Shown one piece after another: positions 22,100 through 26,680 of a stretch of DNA of 26,680 bases. The translations under genes and the position numbers were made by a program. The notes below the pieces were generated by a model. The model saw only the letters and a program-made list of their open reading frames with translations, searched no databases and was not told the origin of the DNA. Location of the stretch: positions 1 through 26,680 of IMG/VR virus record IMGVR_UViG_3300030012_001613, one strand, 5' to 3'. Position 1 is the stretch's first letter; each line of letters starts with the position of its first letter. The DNA is from a virus.

Positions 22100-22240
22100 T
22101 CAGCCCTCGAACTTCCCGCCGGTGACCAACTTCAAGAACGGCACCTTGAAGATCACTCCGGCGAGGAAGGAGGCGCAGCACAGGAGAGCGACCCCGAAGA
22201 AGCTGCTGAAGAACCCGGACGCGAATGCAAGCGTGAACAT
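22100..22240 (-). CDS. Very small hydrophobic membrane protein
   Basis: A 46-residue frame starting MFTLAFASGFFSSFFGVALL at ATG 22240, with AAAGG eight bases upstream. Nearly all residues 2-36 are hydrophobic or small (through LAGVIFKVPFLKLV), forming one or two membrane segments, and a short charged end KFEG. It follows the lipoprotein-like gene and lies within a run of membrane genes. Small hydrophobic proteins of this size next to other membrane genes can be holins or regulators of them, but no specific family is seen. Its frame is open upstream as shadow of the preceding gene, and the good ribosome-binding site decides the start. Confidence 0.6.
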   Translation of the reverse strand: MFTLAFASGFFSSFFGVALLCCASFLAGVIFKVPFLKLVTGGKFEG

Positions 22241-22617
22241 GGTGTCCGCCTTTCGTTGAGGATCTGCCGCACGATGCGGTAGGTCCATGCCCCGCTGATC
22301 AGTCCTGTGAAGACGACCAGCGGATAGAAGATGAGGTGGCTGTAGCTTGCCACCGCGTAGTTCAGGAGGACCAACACGATCCCCCCGATGACCGGGAACC
22401 AGCCCCGGGCACCCCTCGTTATTGCAAGCATGATGATCCCCCCGATCAAGCTGAAACCGCCGACGGCGGACAACACCGTCAAGGTCTCCACCTGGTTCGT
22501 GACTGGCGACATCATCATGCTCGATGCTTTTCCCGGCAGCACGTCCACCTTCGGCAACGAGCAAGCCGTCACCGAGGCCACGGTCAGCATGAAGGCGGAG
22601 AGGCTGGCGTACTTCAT
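22153..22617 (-). CDS. Lipoprotein-like polytopic membrane protein
   Basis: A 154-residue frame from ATG 22617, overlapping the upstream stop as ATGA (22614-22617). The N-terminus, MKYASLSAFMLTVASVTACSLPK, has a signal-peptide-like hydrophobic stretch and a lipobox-like V-T-A-C (Cys19). Later residues form about three hydrophobic segments: TLTVLSAVGGFSLIGGIIML, GWFPVIGGIVLVLLNYAV and LIFYPLVVFTGLISGAW. The last ~29 residues lie over the next gene in another frame (88 bases) and look like overlap shadow. A lipoprotein plus membrane segments is unusual; it could be a lysis-related or membrane-anchored protein of the virion pathway. Function not assigned. Confidence 0.6.
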   Translation of the reverse strand: MKYASLSAFMLTVASVTACSLPKVDVLPGKASSMMMSPVTNQVETLTVLSAVGGFSLIGGIIMLAITRGARGWFPVIGGIVLVLLNYAVASYSHLIFYPLVVFTGLISGAWTYRIVRQILNERRTPCSRLHSRPGSSAASSGSLSCAAPPSSPE

Positions 22618-22823
22618 TCGATCGTCTTCCTGATGGTGAAGGCCTTGTCGAAGTGCTGGGCGAGCTTCTTGCTGTTCCCGGTGATGCGGTGCTCGTGGCC
22701 CTCTAGCCGTTGCTCGATCGAGTGCAGCTTGCTGTTCACTCTCCAGAGAAAGCCGAAGATCCCAAGGACCGCCGGGGCGGCCAGGCCCATCATCATCTCG
22801 GTCAACTGTTCCACGTCACCCAC
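22614..22823 (-). CDS. Small membrane protein with coiled-coil region
   Basis: A 69-residue frame from GTG 22823, overlapping the upstream gene by 8 bases; a start at one of the later in-frame GTG/ATG codons is possible because the ribosome-binding site is weak. The N-terminal third is hydrophobic (MMMGLAAPAVLGIFGFLW), one membrane segment, followed by a charged helical part with coiled-coil character (KLHSIEQRLEGHEHRITGN). This topology (N-terminal anchor, then helical part) is like inner-membrane spanins or holin accessory proteins, but similarity to a specific family is not visible. Confidence 0.6.
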   Translation of the reverse strand: MGDVEQLTEMMMGLAAPAVLGIFGFLWRVNSKLHSIEQRLEGHEHRITGNSKKLAQHFDKAFTIRKTIE

Positions 22824-23082
22824 CAGACTCTAAGCGGTTGATCCTGATCTCGAGGCTGTTCATCCGAGTCACCTGCTGGCTGTTCATGGATTCGGAGAGC
22901 ACCTGCGACCTGACCAGCTCGGTGACGATCGAGCGCAGCTCTGCGATGTGCAGGGCGTTCGTCTCGATCACCTGATCCCGGCGTCCGATGGCAAGGAAGA
23001 CAGCAGAAGCTGCCCCGACCAGGATCACCGTCTCGAGCATTGACCACAGTCGACTGCCGTCAGCCTGGCCCTGTCTCTGCAC
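22816..23082 (-). CDS. Membrane-anchored coiled-coil protein
   Basis: An 88-residue frame; I choose GTG 23082, with GGAG about ten bases upstream, although ATG 23040 (MLETVILV) is possible. It overlaps the nuclease gene by 23 bases. After a basic start it has one hydrophobic segment (LETVILVGAASAVFLAIG, about 16-33) and then a long helical part (IAELRSIVTELVRSQVLSES and RMNSLEIRINRLESGG). N-terminal anchor plus periplasmic or cytoplasmic coiled coil is a layout shared by spanins and other small phage membrane proteins. It begins the four-gene membrane run. Confidence 0.6.
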   Translation of the reverse strand: MQRQGQADGSRLWSMLETVILVGAASAVFLAIGRRDQVIETNALHIAELRSIVTELVRSQVLSESMNSQQVTRMNSLEIRINRLESGG

Positions 23083-23401
23083 TGCCCACGATCTCCATCA
23101 TCTTCGGAAGGTCATCGACTCGGACGAGAAGGAAGAACTCACCACGGTCCTCCCGCATCATCACTATCGGCACGCTCCCGTCCTTCGCATCAGACACGGC
23201 CTGATCGTGGAACCGGATAGCCGCGATCGACTTGCGGGCCTTGACCTCGAGATGGAGTCCGGGCTGGGCGATCAGGTCGGCGGTGCCATCGCTGCCGCAG
23301 TATTGAACCGACCGACGCGCTGGGTGCCCGGTGGTCTTCTGCCACAAGGCAGCGGCCGCCCGCTCGTTGCGCTTCCCCTTATCTCGTGACGCTCGCCCCA
23401 T
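23060..23401 (-). CDS. PD-(D/E)XK nuclease, Holliday-junction-resolvase-like
   Basis: A 113-residue protein starting MGRASRDKGKRNERAAAALW at ATG 23401. The fold landmarks are visible: Glu13 in KRNER, Asp42 in GTADLI, and Glu52-x-Lys54 in LEVKAR, then AIRFHDQAVSDAKDGSVPIV. This is the pattern of archaeal-type Hjc and small phage PD-(D/E)XK nucleases, which cut branched or other DNA in recombination or packaging. Length is typical. It ends the DNA-metabolism genes, with an overlap at its end into the membrane gene, and starts inside the end of the preceding gene. Substrate is not determined by sequence. Confidence 0.82.
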   Translation of the reverse strand: MGRASRDKGKRNERAAAALWQKTTGHPARRSVQYCGSDGTADLIAQPGLHLEVKARKSIAAIRFHDQAVSDAKDGSVPIVMMREDRGEFFLLVRVDDLPKMMEIVGSAETGPG

Positions 23402-23711
23402 GCTGGTCCCTCCATCTGTATCTGGCCATCTTGAACCCGGTCAGCTTGAGACCGATCAACTCGGCGATCTCCCGCTCGTCCATGTAGTCGTTGAGGCAGT
23501 TGTAGGCGTGGTCGCAGACGCAGGCCTTGACCATTGCGAGCTTGCTGCTGCGTCTGGTCCAGAACTCATGCCAGTCGAAGCCCCCGTCCCTGATCATCTT
23601 GCCGCATTGCTCGTAGACCTCAGCCTTCAGCATCCCCACGGTGTGATCGGGGTCGGCTTGATGGTTGGCTAGGGTCTGAATCCAGAGGGGCGTGTACAAG
23701 CTGTTCTGCAT
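23379..23711 (-). CDS. Small helix-turn-helix-like protein, unknown function
   Basis: A 110-residue frame from ATG 23711, with AAGGA about ten bases upstream. It begins MQNSLYTPLWIQTLANHQAD and has a helical body (VYEQCGKMIRDGGFDWHEFW, LAMVKACVCDHAYNCLNDYM). The C-terminal part, DEREIAELIGLKLTGFKMAR followed by YRWRD, looks like a helix-turn-helix with a recognition helix. Cys residues (KACVCDHAYNC) could bind zinc. It may be a regulator in the DNA-metabolism block, possibly acting on late transcription, but I cannot name the family. The start overlaps the end of the preceding frame by 92 bases; a shorter start at 23633 lacks a good ribosome-binding site. Confidence 0.6.
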   Translation of the reverse strand: MQNSLYTPLWIQTLANHQADPDHTVGMLKAEVYEQCGKMIRDGGFDWHEFWTRRSSKLAMVKACVCDHAYNCLNDYMDEREIAELIGLKLTGFKMARYRWRDQHGASVTR

Positions 23712-23886
23712 GATCTCGGGCGTCCTTGCTCAGAGTGATGATCGGGGTGCGTTCCCCGGTGCGGTCCATGTTGATCAATCCGCCGCGCTCCAACTCCTCG
23801 AGCGTGTTCTCCACTTCGATGATCTCCATCCCGGCGATCTCGGCCAGGGAGCGGATCAGTTCATTCCGGTCAGTTGTTTCAGGCAT
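23620..23886 (-). CDS. Small winged-helix-like protein
   Basis: An 88-residue frame from ATG 23886, overlapping the preceding gene by 8 bases. Residues about 7-52 (NELIRSLAEIAGMEIIEVEN, TLEELERGGLIN, then a short hairpin RTGERTPIITLS) resemble a winged-helix DNA-binding fold: helix, helix with LEELxxxGLI, wing. The final ~30 residues (LVHAPLDSDPSQPSSRP onward) lie over the next gene in another frame and look like non-native tail. It is probably a small DNA-binding or replication-associated protein. No family is recognised with confidence. Confidence 0.5.
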   Translation of the reverse strand: MPETTDRNELIRSLAEIAGMEIIEVENTLEELERGGLINMDRTGERTPIITLSKDARDHAEQLVHAPLDSDPSQPSSRPRSHRGDAEG

Positions 23887-24337
23887 GAGTTTCCTCCAGT
23901 TCGGCCTGCATGAATCCGAGGGCGATGTAGGTCCATTCGTCGACCGGGGTCTGGGTGTCGATGTCGAACCCCACGCGCTGCTTGATCCTCACTCTGGCCG
24001 CCTCCAGTTCTTCCGAGGTCAATGCGCGGATATTCCTCCGGGCCTCGGTCGCCCAGTGATCTCGAGCCTGTTCCTCGCGGACGATGGTCTCGATCCGATC
24101 GTTGGGGTCCGGCTTGGGCTGTGCGTCCTGCTTGACTTGCTTGTAGGCGTCGAGGACCCATCTCAGCGCAGGCTTCTCCCTGCTGTAGGTCTTCGCGACC
24201 TGTTCGAGGGCTTGGCACAATGCCCACTGATCCAAGCCGTACAGGCTGTTCTTCCAGAGGTCACGCTCCTCCGGGTTCCATGATGCAGACGGCCACAGGC
24301 CGTTGATCTTGGTCTTGGTGCTTTCCCATGTCGTCAC
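23879..24337 (-). CDS. Replication-module protein, possible helicase-loading partner
   Basis: I choose GTG 24337, overlapping the replication-initiator stop as GTGA (24334-24337), with AAGGAGAGGA upstream; the 24 codons before it are shadow. The 152-residue protein begins with TTWESTKTKINGLWPSAS and has a helical body: LWKNSLYGLDQWALCQALEQ, AKTYSREKPALRWVLDAYKQ, IRALTSEELEAARVRIKQRV. The first part (W-x-x-S, LWKxxLxxLDQxxLxxAL, YSxxxPxLxxVLxxY) resembles N-terminal parts of small phage replication proteins that load or modulate the DNA helicase. It is directly downstream of the likely initiator. This role is inference from order and helical pattern; no ATPase motif is present. Confidence 0.55.
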   Translation of the reverse strand: MTTWESTKTKINGLWPSASWNPEERDLWKNSLYGLDQWALCQALEQVAKTYSREKPALRWVLDAYKQVKQDAQPKPDPNDRIETIVREEQARDHWATEARRNIRALTSEELEAARVRIKQRVGFDIDTQTPVDEWTYIALGFMQAELEETHA

Positions 24338-25107
24338 AGTTCGGTCCTCTCCTTGAATCTCGAGGCCCATGCCTCGTCTGGTTCGTCGTATGCCTCCGCG
24401 TCCAGCCATGTCGTCGGGCTCCTGAAGTATTCGCTCCGACCTTCTGGGCTGGCGTAGTAGTCTCCGAGCCTATCGCCAAGCCAAGCCGCAGCCTTGTCGA
24501 CCCCGGAGTGCTGTCCGCGAAGACCGACGAGGTGCTGGCGGATCATGAGCTTGGTCTTCGCGGGTTGCCTCCTCGCCCTCCACGGGATCCTCGTGTAGAC
24601 CGCTTCCACGGTCTCCTCCGAGATACTCCTCTCCTCTTCTTCCGAAGATGAATCTGAAACTGAAGATGAAGATGAAGATGAAGACCCCCTCGGACCCTTG
24701 GGGGTAGGCTTGTCCGTGGCTTTTCGGAGGCTTTCCTTGGGCCTGCCCCCACGCTTCCCTGCTTCGGATAGCTTCTGCCGGGTGGTCTCGTCCCGGACCA
24801 TCCTGCGGCTGGCGTAGGCGTCACCGACTGCCTCGATCTCCACCACGCTGAGGACTCCGTTCGCTTCTAGCTCTTCCAGGAGTGTCTCGCAGGTGTCGAG
24901 GTCCGTCCCCGCAGCTCGAGCCAGGTGACTGGCCTGCATGGGGACCTCCTTGGTGAGCATCAGGTAGCCGCGTCGAGGGCTCTCGTGCATGAAGCAGAGC
25001 ATGTCGATCCAGAGGCCACGAGCAGCGAGGGAGGTCGCCCGGAGCGTCGGCTCCTTGAGCCAGTCGCCCGTGTAGAACATGACCGCCGGGAGCTTCTTCT
25101 GGGTCAT
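24334..25107 (-). CDS. Likely replication initiator (DUF1376/DnaD-region-like)
   Basis: A 257-residue protein starting MTQKKLPAVMFYTGDWLKEP at ATG 25107, with AAGGTGG six bases upstream. The N-terminal ~110 residues follow the pattern of phage replication proteins that open with PAxxFYxGDWLxD: FYTGDWLKEP, SLAARGLWIDMLCFMHES, RGYLMLTKEVPM and LLEELEANGVLSV, then basic RRMVRDE. Such proteins bind the origin and recruit the helicase loader. The middle has a low-complexity tract (a run of Ser then Glu; minus strand of 24644-24684), and the C-terminal part (TKLMIRQHLVGLRG, WLGDRLGDYY) is helical. The gene after it fits the partner position. Confidence 0.65.
   Translation of the reverse strand: MTQKKLPAVMFYTGDWLKEPTLRATSLAARGLWIDMLCFMHESPRRGYLMLTKEVPMQASHLARAAGTDLDTCETLLEELEANGVLSVVEIEAVGDAYASRRMVRDETTRQKLSEAGKRGGRPKESLRKATDKPTPKGPRGSSSSSSSSVSDSSSEEEERSISEETVEAVYTRIPWRARRQPAKTKLMIRQHLVGLRGQHSGVDKAAAWLGDRLGDYYASPEGRSEYFRSPTTWLDAEAYDEPDEAWASRFKERTEL
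24644..24684. repeat. Trinucleotide/hexamer low-complexity tract in the initiator gene
   Basis: The plus strand reads (gaagat)-like repeats across 24644-24684, with gaaGATGAA units and one tctgaaact interruption. On the coding strand this gives a run of serine and related codons (SSSSSSSSVSDSSS), just before EEEER. It is a slippage-prone repeat within the coding frame, so its length may vary between related phages. Direct observation of sequence; no regulatory role is claimed. Confidence 0.6.
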
Positions 25108-25158
25108 GTTGCCACCTTTTCGGTCAGGTTCTGAAAGCAGGGGCGTCCCTCACCGATC

Positions 25159-25704
25159 TCACTGTGCATGTATCACCCCCTCGAGCCGATCGAGTGCCTG
25201 CATGGCTTGCTCGATGTTCTGCTTCTCGCGGGCCATCCACTCCTGCAAGGTGACCGAGGTCCCGCCGGGAAGGTTCGGAGCCCGATGCAGGGAGTCCATG
25301 ACCTCGCCGAAGTGGTTGACCACCCCCTCGATCAGGTCGTGAATCTTGGCGATCTCGCTGTCCTGGCTCGCCACTCGCTGACTCAGTTCCACGTTGAGCT
25401 GCTCGGCAAGCTCCTCGCCGTCCGGGGTGAGGGCGCAGAGCCTCACGTCGGTGCCGTTCACGCCACGCTCCTCTCCGACGTGCTCGAGGTATCCCTCCTT
25501 CAGGAGTTCGCTGATGCGCTTGTGCGCTCCCTTGACGCTCGCATAGTTCCCGGCGGTCTCGTCGCTCAGAGATCCATGCTCGTCGTAGGCCTTGAGAAGT
25601 CGCATCTTCGCGGTCACGCGCTCCTTGCTGCTCATCTTCGCGGCTTCTTGTGATGTCTTGGGGTCGGTCGATCGCGCCGCCCCATTGTGCTGAAACAGAT
25701 CCAT
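25159..25704 (-). CDS. Winged-helix-like protein of the DNA-metabolism block
   Basis: I choose ATG 25704 with AGGGGA five bases upstream; the 61 codons in frame before it overlap the Gp157-like gene and are shadow. The 181-residue protein begins MDLFQHNGAARSTDPKTSQE. Residues about 25-85 look like a winged helix (KMRLLKAYDEHGSLSDETAG, KGAHKRISELLKEGYLEHVG, then a wing ending LCALTPDGEELAE). The rest is helical, with a probable coiled coil (EWMAREKQNIEQAMQALDRL). The DPKTSQEAA opening followed by a winged helix is seen in small phage proteins of early or replication blocks; function here is unknown, probably DNA-binding. Confidence 0.65.
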   Translation of the reverse strand: MDLFQHNGAARSTDPKTSQEAAKMSSKERVTAKMRLLKAYDEHGSLSDETAGNYASVKGAHKRISELLKEGYLEHVGEERGVNGTDVRLCALTPDGEELAEQLNVELSQRVASQDSEIAKIHDLIEGVVNHFGEVMDSLHRAPNLPGGTSVTLQEWMAREKQNIEQAMQALDRLEGVIHAQ

Positions 25705-25712
25705 GGCTTCCC

Positions 25713-26213
25713 CTAGCTGATGCGGATGTGGCTGCCGTGCTCGACGACCGCCCATTCTGGTTCGTTGATGATGGCCTCGGTCGTCGCCTCGTCCTTGCGC
25801 TCCGGGTCGAGGATGTACACCTGCTTGAGGTACTGCGGCGGCATCCGCTCCAGGTTGAAGCTGACCTTCGGCCTGCTCGACTTGCACGAGCTGACGGTGA
25901 ACCTGTCGGTCCTGATCTTCTCGAGGTTGTGGAGGGTCATGATTCTCTTGAGCATGTTGCGGAGACGCTCCGCACCCAGGGCCGCGCTCCTTGCCTTCTT
26001 CTGGAAGACCTTCGCCTCGGCTGCAAGCATCTCCGCCCGGGCCTCGTAGTTGCGGACCATCTTGAGAACTGCGTCGGTCTTGGTCTTCAGGTCTCCGTTG
26101 GCCGCCTCGAACGCGGAAGACAGGGAGGAGTCGATCTCCTCCCCGCTTCCCTCGATCTCCTCAACAAGCTGCTGGAGTTGGATGTAGTCGGTCGCGATGT
26201 CGTACAGGTTCAC
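25713..26213 (-). CDS. Siphovirus Gp157-like protein
   Basis: A 166-residue protein from GTG 26213, overlapping the upstream stop as GTGA (26210-26213), with GGGAGGT six bases upstream. It follows the Gp157 pattern: an N-terminal helix (NLYDIATDYIQLQQLVEEIE), a mid part with KTDAVLKMVRNYEARAEMLA and RLRNMLKRIMTLHNLEKIRT, and a C-terminal beta part (FTVSSCKSSRPKVSF). The family, first seen in Streptococcus thermophilus phages and linked to phage resistance when expressed in the host, usually lies beside recombination genes. Here it is directly after a probable annealing/recombination protein. Biochemical role is not established. Confidence 0.82.
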   Translation of the reverse strand: MNLYDIATDYIQLQQLVEEIEGSGEEIDSSLSSAFEAANGDLKTKTDAVLKMVRNYEARAEMLAAEAKVFQKKARSAALGAERLRNMLKRIMTLHNLEKIRTDRFTVSSCKSSRPKVSFNLERMPPQYLKQVYILDPERKDEATTEAIINEPEWAVVEHGSHIRIS

Positions 26214-26680
26214 GCTGCACCTCCCACGATCTCGAGGCTGTCGATGTTGGTGTACTTCTTCCCGGTCTTCTTGCTGATCCGCTCGGCGGTCTTGACTCTG
26301 ACCGGCGTGTCGCTCGAGTATGCCTCGGTGGCCTTCGTCGACACGGTGCTGCTGAACGTAGTGAACTTGACGGGCTTGCCGTCCTCATCGAACTCGTCGA
26401 AGGTGATGGTCCACCACTCTCCGCGCTCGTTGCTCTGCCTGCTCACCGAGGTCACGTTCTTGATCTCCTCGCGAGTCGGGTCGTGCTCGACGCTGCCCTT
26501 GCCACCATCAGGCAGCGCGACGGTCTTGAGACGCTGCGGGACGACCCGCGCTTCGTCTTCCATCTGAGCCGGGTCGATGCGTTCGGCTCCCGGAATGGTC
26601 GCGACCTCGGTCTCGTCCATCATGCCGAGACCGACCAGGGAGAGCGTCACGCGGCGCTTCGCCTTCGTGATCCCCTTGAG
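26210..26680 (-). CDS. C-terminal part of a probable recombination/annealing protein (partial)
   Basis: The frame is open from the right window edge to a stop at 26210, so the true start is outside; 156 residues are visible. It opens with ITKAKRRVTLSLVGLGMMDE followed by TEVATIPGA, a motif (KAKRRxTLSxxGLGxxDExE) I associate with phage single-strand-annealing or RecT-like recombination proteins encoded next to Gp157. The visible C-terminal part (WWTITFDEFDEDGKPVKFTT, RISKKTGKKYTNID) is beta-rich and may be a separate nucleic-acid-binding piece. The assignment rests on the motif and the neighbouring Gp157-like gene; the catalytic core is outside the window. Coordinate 26680 is the window edge. 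Confidence 0.55.
   Translation of the reverse strand, partial: LKGITKAKRRVTLSLVGLGMMDETEVATIPGAERIDPAQMEDEARVVPQRLKTVALPDGGKGSVEHDPTREEIKNVTSVSRQSNERGEWWTITFDEFDEDGKPVKFTTFSSTVSTKATEAYSSDTPVRVKTAERISKKTGKKYTNIDSLEIVGGAA

Noticed and set aside
25650-26567. A 305-residue plus-strand open frame
   Set aside because: It is antisense to the Gp157-like and annealing-protein genes and has no recognisable domain; high GC makes long antisense frames common here.
1-26680. CRISPR arrays, tRNA genes, insertion sequences, integrase or attachment sites
   Set aside because: No regularly spaced repeats, cloverleaf-like sequences, transposase or recombinase motifs were seen by eye; a tRNAscan or repeat search could still find something faint.

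Overview
The window is an internal segment of a tailed double-stranded DNA phage (or prophage) genome of siphovirus type. All 42 supported genes lie on the minus strand, so the modules run from high to low coordinates. Genes are tightly packed, with many ATGA/GTGA or 1-base stop-start overlaps, several GTG starts, and no gene-free stretch longer than about 100 bases. I see no credible plus-strand gene and no tRNA, rRNA, CRISPR, insertion sequence, integrase or repressor. The sequence is GC-rich and coding codons favour G/C at position 3, which produces many long false ORFs.

Layout in transcription order. (1) 26680-23060, DNA metabolism: the end of a probable recombination/annealing protein, a Siphovirus Gp157-like protein, two winged-helix-like proteins, a likely replication initiator, a possible helicase-loading partner, and a PD-(D/E)XK nuclease. 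(2) 23082-22100: four consecutive small membrane proteins (two with a membrane segment plus coiled coil, one lipoprotein-like polytopic protein, one 46-residue hydrophobic protein) that could be a lysis or membrane module, though no endolysin is visible. (3) 22098-18828: a metallophosphoesterase with an altered first metal motif, small unknown proteins, a ParB-DNA methyltransferase fusion, a terminase-small-subunit-like protein and a small protein resembling sigma-70 region 2. (4) 18797-11184, packaging and head: terminase large subunit, a very large (1007-residue) portal with extra C-terminal domains, MuF-like head protein, HK97-type prohead protease, and HK97-fold major capsid protein with a long acidic N-terminal region. 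(5) 11159-6082, head decoration, neck and tail: decoration-like protein, head-tail connector, head closure, HK97 gp10-like neck protein, tail terminator, tail tube, two overlapping tail-chaperone-like frames and a short tape measure protein. (6) 6085-1: distal virion proteins, including a 485-residue protein with about 44 cysteines, a small zinc-finger-like cysteine protein and a tail protein with a carbohydrate-binding-like region.

The host cannot be read directly. The portal carries two dockerin/EF-hand-like calcium loops in the style common in exported proteins of Planctomycetes (Phycisphaerae-like bacteria), and a similar loop ends a distal tail protein, so a planctomycete host is a reasonable but unproven inference. 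The items most worth following up are the portal multi-domain fusion with dockerin-like repeats, the cysteine-rich distal tail cluster, the sigma-region-2-like gene beside the terminase, the four-gene membrane cassette, the unlisted second tail-chaperone frame, and the strong hairpin after the capsid/decoration genes.
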